Source of the DNA: Agathobacter sp.
Lineage (GTDB): Bacteria > Bacillota > Clostridia > Lachnospirales > Lachnospiraceae
Direction of reading: 5' to 3'
Length of the DNA: 64,000 nucleotides
NCBI GenBank assembly: GCA_022769125.1
Contig: JALEKN010000022.1
Coordinates: 1 to 64,000, forward strand
Below are positions 18,217 to 28,337 of this stretch, piece after piece (positions within the stretch are counted from its first letter, which is position 1; each line of letters starts with the position of its first letter). The position numbers and the translations under genes are program-made. The notes under the pieces were generated by a model. The model had not been told where the DNA came from and searched no databases. It saw only the letters and a program-made list of their open reading frames with translations.

Positions 18217-19335
18217 CTATTTTGCCTCAACGGTCTGTGCCTTAGACCATGAAGAGTACTTGTAAGCATCCTTTGACTCACTGTTCTTATATTTTGTATA
18301 AGCTCTTACTCTTACATAGTAGGTCTTGCCGGAAGTCAGCTTCTTGATCTTGGTGGAATCGAGGTTTGCGCTGACCTTAACGCTCTTTGCGTCCTTAAAG
18401 TCCTTGTTGAGAGAGTACTGTACCTGATAGCCGGTGCCTCTTGAGGTCTTCCAGCTGACGGTTGCAGATTTCTTTGCTGCCTTTACTTCCTTGATGCTGG
18501 TAGCCTTCGGGGTTACATTCTCAATCTTGGTTGTGTACTTATACTGTTCATTTGCATAATTGTAAATATGCAGATAATATGTTCCGTTGTATGGTGCTGC
18601 AAACGTGGTTCCTGGCTCTGTGCAGAAATCATCTGCCTTTAATGATGGCCAGAGGTCATCAAGCTTTACATTTTTACCGAGCAGCTTAACGATTGTTGTA
18701 CCCTGTGCGTTGTCAAATGTGAACTTATAAAGCTGTCCCTTTTTGAGAGTAACCTCGTAAAGATCCGCATTGTCTCTGTAATCATTCAGACTTGATGCAT
18801 TGCTTCCCAGATATCCGGTGTAATCATAGCCAACCTTCATCTCGGTCGCGGTGTCCTTGTCGTTGTTCCACTCCAGCTCGCAGTACTTATTCTTCTCTAA
18901 GGTGAACTTGTAGCTGCTGGTTTTTCCGTGTACATAAGAGCTATACTGCGGCGTCAGCTTTACATAGTAGGTTCCCTCATCCAATCCGATATGAACAGCT
19001 CCGTCTTCCTCATCGGAATCCTCTGAGCAATAGAAAATGCAGTTCTCATTCTCATCATAAATAGTCACTCTTACGGCAATATATCCCAAAGTATTGTTCT
19101 TCGGATGGGTCAGATCCACTCCAAGGATTCCCTGCTTATTCAGTGTGATCTTGCTCCAGCATTCTTCATTTCCATCATCCCATGTGACAGAATATTCCTT
19201 ATTGAGCTTCTTCTCCTCTGCGCCTGCGATAGCCGCCGTCGTTGCTGCGTCCTCTGCTGCATATGCAGTTGCAGGCTGCGCGATGGAAAATGCCATGCCA
19301 AGTGATAAAACAAGTGCCAATAATTTCTTTTTCAT
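18217..19335 (-). CDS. Secreted protein with PPC-like and fibronectin type III domains
   Basis: Signal peptide; C-terminal FnIII-like KSATVSWKTSRGTGYQVQYS...YYVRVRAYTKYK. Confidence 0.75.
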   Translation of the reverse strand: MKKKLLALVLSLGMAFSIAQPATAYAAEDAATTAAIAGAEEKKLNKEYSVTWDDGNEECWSKITLNKQGILGVDLTHPKNNTLGYIAVRVTIYDENENCIFYCSEDSDEEDGAVHIGLDEGTYYVKLTPQYSSYVHGKTSSYKFTLEKNKYCELEWNNDKDTATEMKVGYDYTGYLGSNASSLNDYRDNADLYEVTLKKGQLYKFTFDNAQGTTIVKLLGKNVKLDDLWPSLKADDFCTEPGTTFAAPYNGTYYLHIYNYANEQYKYTTKIENVTPKATSIKEVKAAKKSATVSWKTSRGTGYQVQYSLNKDFKDAKSVKVSANLDSTKIKKLTSGKTYYVRVRAYTKYKNSESKDAYKYSSWSKAQTVEAK

Positions 19336-19472
19336 ACCCTTACTCCTTTTTATTAAGTTATCCTTACTATACCCCTCTTCGACTATATTTGCAAATACAA
19401 TATCAGAAGACAGCCTATAGGCGCGGATGCCTCATTCTGTCCGGTTTCATGCCCGGATGGCTGCCCACCTTT

Positions 19473-20147
19473 CTATCTGTGCTGTCTGCGGTAATAGAAA
19501 AAGCATACTGCTGCAAACAGAGCACTTGCGATGATCAGTACCGGGTAAGCTGCCGCTGCCGGTATCGGATTGCCCTCCATCAGCAATCCCTGACGGAGTG
19601 TAAATACACCGAAGATCGCAAAAATAACAAATGCAAGCATATTCAGGAAGTTCTCCGGTGTCCTACTCTTTAACAGATAACCGATCAGCATTCCGATAAT
19701 ATCTGCTGCGAAAAGTCCGATGGAACAGCCAAGCCATACAATGATTCCGGCACTTAATCCTTCGTTTGCGCCAAAGGTTATCGCGGTAAGCTGTGTCTTA
19801 TCCCCAAGTTCTGCCACAAAGAATGTACAGAATACTGCAAGCGGCGCGAATCCGATTTTTCCGGATTTTGCTTCTTCCTCCTCATCGTCTTCCTTCTTGA
19901 GTGAGGTTACCGCAAAGTACATAAATGCCAAAGCAGCAACAAGCTTAATGATCCAGTCCGGGATCAATGCGCCGACAAGTCCGCCAGCCAGAACTGCCAT
20001 TCCGTTTAATACAAGAATTGCTGCCGCGGTTCCCAGGATGATATCACGAAGCTTGTATTTGGAAGTAAGTGCTACCAGCATAAGCTGTGTCTTATCGCCC
20101 ATCTCTGCAATAAATTCTGTTAATAACACCTTTAAAAAAAGTAACAT
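19473..20147 (-). CDS. GDT1/TMEM165 (UPF0016) family, predicted Mn2+ exporter
   Basis: Two EMGDKTQL/ELGDKTQL motifs. Confidence 0.92.
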   Translation of the reverse strand: MLLFLKVLLTEFIAEMGDKTQLMLVALTSKYKLRDIILGTAAAILVLNGMAVLAGGLVGALIPDWIIKLVAALAFMYFAVTSLKKEDDEEEEAKSGKIGFAPLAVFCTFFVAELGDKTQLTAITFGANEGLSAGIIVWLGCSIGLFAADIIGMLIGYLLKSRTPENFLNMLAFVIFAIFGVFTLRQGLLMEGNPIPAAAAYPVLIIASALFAAVCFFYYRRQHR

Positions 20148-20224
20148 GTCATTTTCTCCCCTGTTATTCAACTGCAGGCTATATAACCGGCATCATTTCC
20201 ATGTGCCATAGCGCCATTGCCGTC

Positions 20225-21226
20225 TTATCTCATAATGATGTAAACCGCATAGGCCACATACAGTGCAAGCATCATGAAGCCCTCTTTTCTGCTGAGCTTC
20301 TGTTTTGTTGCCGCAAACAGCCACACGATAAGTGTAAATACCAGCAAAATTACAATGTCTATGATATTTTCCGTAATGAATGCAATCGGGCTGATGGTGG
20401 AGGCAATTCCAAGTACCATAAGAATATTGAATACATTTGAACCGATTGCGTTGCCGAGTGCCATGCCGATCTCGTTTTTCCTTGCTGCAACAATGGAAGT
20501 TACCAGCTCCGGAAGCGATGTTCCGATGGATACGATCGTAAGTCCGATCAACGTCTGGCTCATTCCAAGCTCTACTGCAATGCGGCTTGCCGCATCTACT
20601 GTAAGGTCGCCCCCGAAAGCAATGGCAGCCGCACCGCCGATGATAAACAAAAGGCTTTTGGGAACCGAAAGCAGCTTGATCTCCTCATCTGTGCCGCCCT
20701 CTACATCAACCTCTTCTCCTGCCTTCTGTGCCTTTAAGGTTCTTCGGATCAGGACAATGATATAGGCAGTAAACAGAAGCAGCAGCAGAACACCATCGAA
20801 ATGACCGAGTGTCATGCCCGCAGTATCGCCAACGGCACATACTCCAAGGCCGAGTAAAAGCAGTGCGCATACCGCTGAAAACGGAATGTCTCTGCGGATG
20901 GTATCCTTTCCTACTGCGATTGGTGCCATAAATGCACATACACCGATAACCACCATGAGATTAAAGATGTTCGAACCTACTGCGTTGCTGACAGCAAGCT
21001 CATTGTTGTTCGTGATGGATGCGGTAACACTGACTGCCGTTTCCGGAAGTGAGGTTCCCATCGCAACAACGGTTAAACCGATGATAATCGCCGGAACATG
21101 GAACCTTTTTGCTACGCTTGAGCTTCCCTCCACGAAGACGTCTGCACCTTTGATCAGAAGCACAAACCCGATTACCAGAAATAGAATTACTACAAGCATT
21201 GGTGACTGGTTGACAAAATCTGCCAT
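20225..21226 (-). CDS. CaCA family (YrbG-like) cation/Na+ exchanger
   Basis: Two alpha repeats: GTSLPETAVSVTAS..NAVGSNIFN and GTSLPELVTSIVAA..NAIGSNVFN. Confidence 0.92.
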   Translation of the reverse strand: MADFVNQSPMLVVILFLVIGFVLLIKGADVFVEGSSSVAKRFHVPAIIIGLTVVAMGTSLPETAVSVTASITNNNELAVSNAVGSNIFNLMVVIGVCAFMAPIAVGKDTIRRDIPFSAVCALLLLGLGVCAVGDTAGMTLGHFDGVLLLLLFTAYIIVLIRRTLKAQKAGEEVDVEGGTDEEIKLLSVPKSLLFIIGGAAAIAFGGDLTVDAASRIAVELGMSQTLIGLTIVSIGTSLPELVTSIVAARKNEIGMALGNAIGSNVFNILMVLGIASTISPIAFITENIIDIVILLVFTLIVWLFAATKQKLSRKEGFMMLALYVAYAVYIIMR

Positions 21227-21342
21227 ATCTTTCTCCTCCGTTTCCCGTTCATGGGGCCGCCGCGCTGTATCCTGTCTTTACATGCCCGCCCAGGCATGTA
21301 AGTGCGTCTTCAGCCCCACACGGATTGCATCTTTTTTCGAAT

Positions 21343-21387
21343 AAAAAAAGACCCAAGTATGCCTATGTTTCAAAGCATACATGAGTC
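21343..21387 (-). terminator. Riboswitch expression-platform terminator
   Basis: AGACTCATGTATGC...GCATACTTGGGTCT followed by TTTTTTT. Confidence 0.75.
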
Positions 21388-21390
21388 TCA

Positions 21391-21465
21391 TTCTTTAAGA
21401 TTTGCCAGGCTTACAAAACGCCGGGACTGTTGACAAACCACGCACTCGCGCGAACTACTCCCTCA
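21391..21465 (-). ncRNA. yybP-ykoY (Mn2+) riboswitch aptamer
   Basis: GAGGGAGTAG ... TTTGTCAACAGTCCCGG ... CCTGGCAAATCTT matches conserved yybP-ykoY elements; upstream of cation exporters. Confidence 0.8.
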
Positions 21466-21495
21466 CGGAATATATTCTGTATAAAAGTCTTGGTA

Positions 21496-21525
21496 AGTAT
21501 ACCAAAGATTTCCGTGGTAAGTCAA
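21496..21525 (-). promoter_or_regulatory. SigA promoter of riboswitch transcript
   Basis: TTGACT-N18-TATACT. Confidence 0.65.
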
Positions 21526-21594
21526 TGCTAACCTTTGTTCGCCTGCTCCGGGCTTTATTTTCTGCCCTCTTTGTTGGTCTGCCATTTTTGTCGG

Positions 21595-23727
21595 TTATTT
21601 CTTTGTCGTGACAGTTACTGCTTCTGACTTGTCGGAGAAGTAGGATTTCTCTTCATTTACCTTATAAGCACGGATCTTGTACTCATAGGCAGTTCCCTTC
21701 GCCAGACCGGTATCTGTGTAGGAGGTCATCTTATTACTCTTTATGGTTGCGATCTTCTCATAATCGCCCAGCTCTTCATTGTAGCGATATACCAGATATC
21801 CCTTTGCATTCTTGTCCCGGTTCCAGGTAAGTGTTACGGATTTCTTCGTTCTGTCCGTTATAGAAAGTCCGGTTGGTACAGCCGGTGTTGTTGTAGTGGA
21901 CAGTTCGTCCGAATAAGCTCCGTAGTATGTGGTTCCATCGTATTCCTTATACGCGCGTACACGGTAACGGTATACTTTTCCTGCCTCAAGCGCAGTGTCC
22001 TTAAACTTGTTCTTTGTTGCAGAGCCAAGTTTTGTCCACTTGCCTGTGTCCTCATTGTAGCGGTATACCATATATCCATCCACACCGGACTGTTTTGTCC
22101 ACTTCAGGGTAAGGGAATCTGTTGTTCTTGCTGATACTGCAAGCTTCGCGACCATTCCCGGATTCGTGATTGCGAAAAGCTCTTCGGAATCATCGCTCAG
22201 CAGCTGTTCTCCGTCATATGTAGTATATGCACATACAATAAACTGATATTCGGTTCCTGTCTCAAGTCCGGTGACTTTGTAGGTTGTATTCTTCTTTCCC
22301 TTGACGGTTGCGATCTCATCATACTCGTCCGTATCCGGATTATACTGGTAGATCACATATCCCTTCGCCTTTGACACGGCCTTCCATCCAAGTGTCATCG
22401 TTGTGGCTGTTCGTTTGGTCACCTCAAATTTTGTGACCGGAAGCGTTGTGGTGCTGGTTGAAACTACACTCGAATATTTTGCATTATAATTTTTTCCGCT
22501 GAACTTCCAATATGCACGGATCTTATAAGTATATTCCGTCGCCGGGTCAAGTCCTTCGTCCGTGTAGAAATTGTCTCTCGTTGTGCCAACTTTCGTGTAT
22601 TTTCCGGTATCTGGGTTAAGCCGGTAAATCCGATAGCCGATCGCATCATCGGTCCTGTTCCACTCCAGATCCACACTTACAGCTCCCTGCCCGCTTACGG
22701 ACGGAGCCTTTGTCTTGATATCAAAGTCCTTATACAAGAAATTGCAGTCAACCTTCAGCGAACCGATATATCCGCTATCCGAATACTGCCAGTATTCATA
22801 GCTGCCCGGATAATACAGGTACCCGTTGTTCGGATCGGTACTCTGCGCATATCTTGCCTGCCAGATCTTATAGCTTTTGCCAAGTGCCTCACCGTCGATC
22901 TTGTTTACCAGATAATTGCTGTTCGCATAGATCATCGGTATGTAGCCGGCGTTCTTGACATACTTGCAGAAAGCACGCACAGTCTTTGTCGCGGAAGTCT
23001 TATCCACGGTTCCGTTCGCATATGCCTGCTCCAGCCGTCCCGGATAGCTCTTTCCGTTCGCAGTATAGGAACCGCCCTCGTAATCGATTACGAGCGGCAG
23101 TGTGACATCGTATTTTTTTACACGCTTGATCAGGAATTTTGCCTCTTCCCTGGCTTCCTTCGTTGTAAGTGCCTGTGAAAAAACATACACCCCTACATTG
23201 ATGCCATTGTCAAGTGCACCTTTAATGTTCTGTTTGTAAGTCGGGTCCTCCAAAAGCTCTCCTGTCTCTAGCTTCCGGTATCCGACACGGATGATTGCAA
23301 AATCTACTCCTGCCTCTTTGCAGGCCGCCCAATCGATCGTATTCTGCCATTTTGACACATCGATTCCATGAAACAGCTCCTGCCCGTCAAACTTCTCTTC
23401 GTGGGAGTATGTCAGGTCTGTAAACGGCGAATCGCTTGTCAGGGTAAAACTTCCATCGTCTGCGTATGTCTCATCCATCGTCGCTCCATACAAGGTGACG
23501 GAATCATTAGAGAAAAGGGTTGCCACGCGCCCCTCCTCCATTGCTGCTTCGATCAGAGCGCTGCTTCCCATCGTCTGTGCAGGAATTACCTGACCATCGG
23601 ATGTAAGAAAAACGGCTTCCTCGCTTTGTGCCGGGTTTATAGTTGCAAAATTCGGGACCGAAAGAAAAAGCGTCCCTGCTGCCACTGCAACCGCAGCAAA
23701 CAGCTTTGTAATTTTATGCTTTGTCAT
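21595..23727 (-). CDS. Secreted GH25 lysozyme with C-terminal FnIII repeats
   Basis: GIDVSKWQNTIDWAACKEAGVDFAIIRVGYR; repeated FnIII-like modules. Confidence 0.92.
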   Translation of the reverse strand: MTKHKITKLFAAVAVAAGTLFLSVPNFATINPAQSEEAVFLTSDGQVIPAQTMGSSALIEAAMEEGRVATLFSNDSVTLYGATMDETYADDGSFTLTSDSPFTDLTYSHEEKFDGQELFHGIDVSKWQNTIDWAACKEAGVDFAIIRVGYRKLETGELLEDPTYKQNIKGALDNGINVGVYVFSQALTTKEAREEAKFLIKRVKKYDVTLPLVIDYEGGSYTANGKSYPGRLEQAYANGTVDKTSATKTVRAFCKYVKNAGYIPMIYANSNYLVNKIDGEALGKSYKIWQARYAQSTDPNNGYLYYPGSYEYWQYSDSGYIGSLKVDCNFLYKDFDIKTKAPSVSGQGAVSVDLEWNRTDDAIGYRIYRLNPDTGKYTKVGTTRDNFYTDEGLDPATEYTYKIRAYWKFSGKNYNAKYSSVVSTSTTTLPVTKFEVTKRTATTMTLGWKAVSKAKGYVIYQYNPDTDEYDEIATVKGKKNTTYKVTGLETGTEYQFIVCAYTTYDGEQLLSDDSEELFAITNPGMVAKLAVSARTTDSLTLKWTKQSGVDGYMVYRYNEDTGKWTKLGSATKNKFKDTALEAGKVYRYRVRAYKEYDGTTYYGAYSDELSTTTTPAVPTGLSITDRTKKSVTLTWNRDKNAKGYLVYRYNEELGDYEKIATIKSNKMTSYTDTGLAKGTAYEYKIRAYKVNEEKSYFSDKSEAVTVTTKK

Positions 23728-23810
23728 CTGTTCAATTCCTCCTATGACTAATTTATCCGAAAATGGAATGTTCGTCAACTGCCAGAAATTGTCATAATCG
23801 GAATTAGCAG

Positions 23811-23840
23811 TTGACAAATATTCTGCTTCGTGGCTATAAT
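23811..23840 (+). promoter_or_regulatory. SigA promoter of tyrS
   Basis: TTGACA-N18-TATAAT. Confidence 0.8.
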
Positions 23841-23849
23841 ACACCTAAT

Positions 23850-24128
23850 TGAAGCAATTACAAGCTGTGATGGGAACAAGTACATGTGTGCAGAACGGAC
23901 AGAAAGTTACCGGTTGATGAGAGGTGCGTGGGAAGCAGATATGGAATACATCCCGGAGCTTTGCACCCAACGGTTTTTCCAAGTAGGCTGCAACGGAGTG
24001 GCGCACGTTATAGAGGCCGGAGTCTTGTCGGAGACTCATGGAGGCAGACTGTGTGAACAGTCCGCGAATTAAGGTGGTAACACGAGATGATCCCCCTCGT
24101 CCTTATGCAAGGACGGGGGTTTTTTTAT
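23850..24128 (+). ncRNA. T-box leader (Tyr)
   Basis: AAGGTGGTAACACG T-box sequence at 24071; UAC specifier in GGAATACATC near 23947; GC-rich terminator CCCCTCGTCC..GGACGGGGG-T7; upstream of tyrS. Confidence 0.92.
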
Positions 24129-24151
24129 TCTATCATACGGAGGTAATACAC

Positions 24152-25378
24152 ATGACTATTTATGACGAACTCGTTGCGCGTGGCCTGATCGCTCAGGTTA
24201 CGGACGAGGCAGAAATCAAAGACTTGATCAACAATGGTAAGGCTGTATTTTACATCGGATTTGATCCGACCGCTGACAGCCTTCACGTAGGCCACTTCAT
24301 GGCACTTTGCCTGATGAAGCGTCTGCAGATGGCCGGTAACAAACCGATTGCCTTGATTGGTGGCGGAACCGCCATGATCGGAGATCCATCCGGGCGTACC
24401 GATATGCGTCAGATGATGACTCCTGAGACAATCCAGCACAATGTTGACTGCTTCAAGAAGCAGATGAGCCGTTTCATCGACTTTTCCGATGACAAGGCTA
24501 TGCTTGTCAACAACGCTGACTGGCTGATGGATCTTAACTACATTGACGTTCTCCGTGATGTTGGACCGCATTTTTCCGTAAACCGTATGCTGACCGCAGA
24601 GTGCTACAAACAGCGTATGGAGAAAGGGCTCAGCTTCTTAGAGTTTAACTACATGATCATGCAGTCCTTCGACTTCTACACGCTATTCCAGAAGTACGGA
24701 TGTAACATGCAGTTCGGTGGTGATGACCAGTGGAGCAACATGCTCGGCGGTACAGAGCTGATCCGTCGTAAGCTCGGAAAAGATGCATACGCAATGACCA
24801 TTAATCTTCTTCTCAACTCCGAGGGCAAGAAGATGGGCAAGACTCAGTCCGGTGCCGTATGGCTTGATCCGAACAAGACTTCACCTTTCGAGTTCTTCCA
24901 ATATTGGAGAAATGTTGCGGATTCCGATGTATTAAAGTGCATCCGCATGCTTACCTTCCTTCCACTCGAGGAGATTGATGCAATGGATAGCTGGGAGGGT
25001 GCACAGCTCAACGAGGCAAAAGAGATCCTTGCATACGAGCTGACCAAGCTGGTTCACGGCGAGGAGGAAGCTGAGAAAGCAAAAGAAGCTTCCCACGCAC
25101 TTTTCGCAGGCGGTGGAAGCCACGACAATATGCCAACTGTTGAGCTTAGCACTGAGGATTTTGCTGATGGTGATCTGGACATCATGGGACTTTTGGTAAA
25201 AACAGGGCTTTGCGAATCCCGCGGTGATGCTCGTAGAAATGTACAGCAGGGCGGTGTTTCCGTTGCTGACGAGAAGGTATCTGACATTGCAGTAAAGTAT
25301 TCCGCTGATTTCTTTGCGGGAGATGGCGTTGTTGTACGGCGTGGTAAGAAGAAGTTTGTTAAGGTTGTTGTGAAGTAA
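24152..25378 (+). CDS. tyrS: Tyrosyl-tRNA synthetase
   Basis: [20 protein letters not shown]-terminal S4 domain. Confidence 0.98.
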   Translation: MTIYDELVARGLIAQVTDEAEIKDLINNGKAVFYIGFDPTADSLHVGHFMALCLMKRLQMAGNKPIALIGGGTAMIGDPSGRTDMRQMMTPETIQHNVDCFKKQMSRFIDFSDDKAMLVNNADWLMDLNYIDVLRDVGPHFSVNRMLTAECYKQRMEKGLSFLEFNYMIMQSFDFYTLFQKYGCNMQFGGDDQWSNMLGGTELIRRKLGKDAYAMTINLLLNSEGKKMGKTQSGAVWLDPNKTSPFEFFQYWRNVADSDVLKCIRMLTFLPLEEIDAMDSWEGAQLNEAKEILAYELTKLVHGEEEAEKAKEASHALFAGGGSHDNMPTVELSTEDFADGDLDIMGLLVKTGLCESRGDARRNVQQGGVSVADEKVSDIAVKYSADFFAGDGVVVRRGKKKFVKVVVK

Positions 25379-25410
25379 ATCTCTTATTTGAAAATTTATT
25401 TAATGCATAA

Positions 25411-25448
25411 TATAAGGGTGCTCAGTTTCTGAGCACCCTTATATTTTT
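25411..25448 (+). terminator. Intrinsic terminator of tyrS
   Basis: TATAAGGGTGCTCAG-tttC-TGAGCACCCTTATA-TTTTT. Confidence 0.85.
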
Positions 25449-25549
25449 ACGCTATTGATTACTTAATTGAATAATCCATCTATATTTGTTTGTAGGAAAT
25501 TATTACTTCCTACGATTGCTGCTTATTGCAGCCTGCTGTAACATACTAC

Positions 25550-28324
25550 TTATTCAGCTTCTGTTGTAGCTTCCTCTGTCTCTTTTACATCTGCGCTTAC
25601 TTCATCGGTACGATAGATGAACTTAACTTCTCCGTCCATATCATCGCTGATTCCTGCAAAGTTACGATAGTTCTTAGAAACATTTACGGTTGCCTTGATA
25701 CGCTCTACCATTCCGTCAAGATCTTCGTTTGCAAGGTCTGCAATCTTCTGGATTCCATCCTCGTTGAAGGTCTTAAGTCCATCGGAAAGCTGCATTGCGC
25801 CATCCTTTAACTGGCTTACACCATCTACTAATGCAGGTGCACCCTCTTTGAGCTGAAGGATACCATCATACAAACTTGATGCACCACTCTTAAGAGCTGC
25901 TGTGCCATCCTTTAAGTCTGATGCGCCGTCCTTTAAGTCGCCGGCACCTTCTGCTGCGGTTGCTACACCGTCTGTGTATGTCTGTAATCCAAGGTAGAAA
26001 GTATTGTAGCTATCCAGGGATGCCTTTAAGGTGATGATTGATTTTGCTCCTTCGGAAGCTGCTGTAAGCTTCTCCTGTACTTCATCAGATGCCATGTTGT
26101 CGGAGATGAGCTGCTTTACCTGCTTCTCGACATTCTCCTTGACAGTCTTCTTGATTGCCTTGGTCTTCATCTGCTCATCCGTGTTGCTTGTGATGAGTGC
26201 CTGAACGTCTGCGCTTGCCATCTGATCATCAATATTGGTTGCAATGATGGTCTGGACATCAGATGTTCCCATCTGTGTATCAATGTTGGTTGCGATCAGC
26301 TTCTGAACCTCATCGGATGCCATCTGCTGGTCAATGTTAGTTGCAATGATGCCCTGTACATTTGCTGTCTGCATCTGTGCTTCGGTGTTGCTTGCGATGG
26401 TTGACTGAATCTCTGCGCTTGCCATCTGGGCATCGATGGTTGATGCGATGGTTGACTGGATTTCTGTGCTTGCCATCTTTGCATCAATGTTGGTTGCGAT
26501 GGTTGACTGGATCTCTTCACTTGCCATCTTTGCATCAATGTTGGTGGCGATGGCTGACTGGGTCTCTTCACTTGCCATCTTTGCATCAATAGCGGCTGTA
26601 ACCTGTGCCTGCTGTGTCTCAGTGATATTACCAGCTGCAACTGCTGCATCATAGTCTGCGGTAGTCATTGCTCCCTGGAATATATATGCAATTACCCCAT
26701 CTTTAACCGTTACTCTTACAGTCTGGGTTACACCCTCTGTTACCTGTGTCTTTACTGCGTCCTGTACTCCAGCAGTTACCTGTGCCTTTACTGCTTCGTT
26801 TACCTTTGCAGTTACCTGTGCCTTTACTGCTTCGGTTACCTGTGACTGGACATTTGCCTTTACTACATCAGTTACCTTTGATTCTACCTGAGCCTTTGCT
26901 GCTTCCTGTACCTTTGCAGCTACCTGCTCCTTAACGGCTGCTGTTACCTTCTCAGTAACCTGAGCCTTTGCAACCTCGGTTACCTTAGCCTCTACCTGCT
27001 CACGAACGGCCTCTGTAACCTTTTCCTCTACTACAGAACGGTTTTCCTCAACCTTTGAAGTTACGGTTTCAAGAGCCTGATTGTATACGGAAGTCTCATC
27101 CAATGAAGAGATTACTCCGTTTAAGGTATCTGCATAGTTGTCAATGGTAAGCTCCGGAACGTCAAGGCCTGCTGCTGCAAGCTGTGTGTTTGCGGTTGAA
27201 AGCAATGTCTCGAATACCTGCTTTGCTCCACCATTTAATGTATCGTTGTTCTCAACAAGAGTATCAAGACCCTTGGAAAGCTGCTTGGTTCCTTTCTTGA
27301 TCTGCTTTGCACCATCATCTAAGGAATCAGCACCTTCCTTAAGCGCCTTGGCACCTTCTGCAAGCTGGTCAATACCATCAACAAGCTCACCGGATTTGTC
27401 AAGCAATGTTGCAAGTCCGTCATAAAGCTGTGAAGACCCGTCTAACAACTGATCCATGCCATCGGTCAGCTTTGTGATGGAATCCTTCAGGTCATCTGCG
27501 GAATCCAGATTTGAAGTATCAAACTCGTTGAATACTTCGTTGGTTGCTACAGTGACTGTCATGCCAAACTCGAAGTTGGTTGCATCTGCGGTGATCTCAA
27601 CATAGCTTGGAATCTCAAGGTCATCCTCGCTGATTGCCAGATTGTCCTGCAATCCCGGGAATGCGATTCCTACAACTGCGGTGTGATCGCCATCATTGAT
27701 AAGCTTACCATTGGATACCTCAACGTTGGTAAATGTATCGTTATCAAGTAACATACCGGTAAGCATTGCAAACGGAACATAAATCTTTTCCTGCTTGCCG
27801 TTGATGTCTACCATCTCGTACTGATTGTTGGTATAGTCAAAACGGATCGTTACTTTTCCGCTCTTTCCAGCAAGATCTTCGGCTGAAATATCGTTGCCAT
27901 CGAGCTTGTAGGATACTGTGAGTCCAACCGGAAGCTCCTTCTGGATATCTCCCTGATAGTAAATATCGTTGCCCTGTGCATCCCATACTGTCATGTTGTC
28001 ACCATTTACGGTGTAGGTCTCATCACCCTTGACATTCTCAATATCGTTCAGCTCAGATGCATCTGTAAGGCTGTCGCTGCCAAGTGCATTCTTGATCCAA
28101 TCGCTTACGATGATCTTCTGGACAGTTCCGTCTGCTCCTGCGAGTACGTATACGGTTTCGTCTTTTGTTGTTTCCTGGGTGTCATCCGTCTGTGTGGATG
28201 TTGTTACGGCAGTTTCCTGCGCATCGTCATTGTTACCATTGACTGCATATACAACTCCAACGCCTCCCAAGCAAAGAGCTGCTGTACAGCTGAGGGCTAT
28301 GACTTTTGTTGTAACCTTTTTCAT
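25550..28324 (-). CDS. Exported/anchored repeat coiled-coil protein (LxxG-type heptads plus 12-aa and 17-aa repeats) linked to MMPL transporter
   Basis: N-terminal TM/signal; LKDGASDLKDGTAALKSG repeats; VKAQVTAKVNEA and IQSTIATNIDAKMASEE repeats. Confidence 0.75.
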   Translation of the reverse strand: MKKVTTKVIALSCTAALCLGGVGVVYAVNGNNDDAQETAVTTSTQTDDTQETTKDETVYVLAGADGTVQKIIVSDWIKNALGSDSLTDASELNDIENVKGDETYTVNGDNMTVWDAQGNDIYYQGDIQKELPVGLTVSYKLDGNDISAEDLAGKSGKVTIRFDYTNNQYEMVDINGKQEKIYVPFAMLTGMLLDNDTFTNVEVSNGKLINDGDHTAVVGIAFPGLQDNLAISEDDLEIPSYVEITADATNFEFGMTVTVATNEVFNEFDTSNLDSADDLKDSITKLTDGMDQLLDGSSQLYDGLATLLDKSGELVDGIDQLAEGAKALKEGADSLDDGAKQIKKGTKQLSKGLDTLVENNDTLNGGAKQVFETLLSTANTQLAAAGLDVPELTIDNYADTLNGVISSLDETSVYNQALETVTSKVEENRSVVEEKVTEAVREQVEAKVTEVAKAQVTEKVTAAVKEQVAAKVQEAAKAQVESKVTDVVKANVQSQVTEAVKAQVTAKVNEAVKAQVTAGVQDAVKTQVTEGVTQTVRVTVKDGVIAYIFQGAMTTADYDAAVAAGNITETQQAQVTAAIDAKMASEETQSAIATNIDAKMASEEIQSTIATNIDAKMASTEIQSTIASTIDAQMASAEIQSTIASNTEAQMQTANVQGIIATNIDQQMASDEVQKLIATNIDTQMGTSDVQTIIATNIDDQMASADVQALITSNTDEQMKTKAIKKTVKENVEKQVKQLISDNMASDEVQEKLTAASEGAKSIITLKASLDSYNTFYLGLQTYTDGVATAAEGAGDLKDGASDLKDGTAALKSGASSLYDGILQLKEGAPALVDGVSQLKDGAMQLSDGLKTFNEDGIQKIADLANEDLDGMVERIKATVNVSKNYRNFAGISDDMDGEVKFIYRTDEVSADVKETEEATTEAE

Positions 28325-28337
28325 AATCGTTTGCCTC

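Noticed and set aside
26362-26654. Plus-strand ORFs opposite the coiled-coil gene
   Set aside because: Antisense frames kept open by the repeated coding sequence of 25550-28324.
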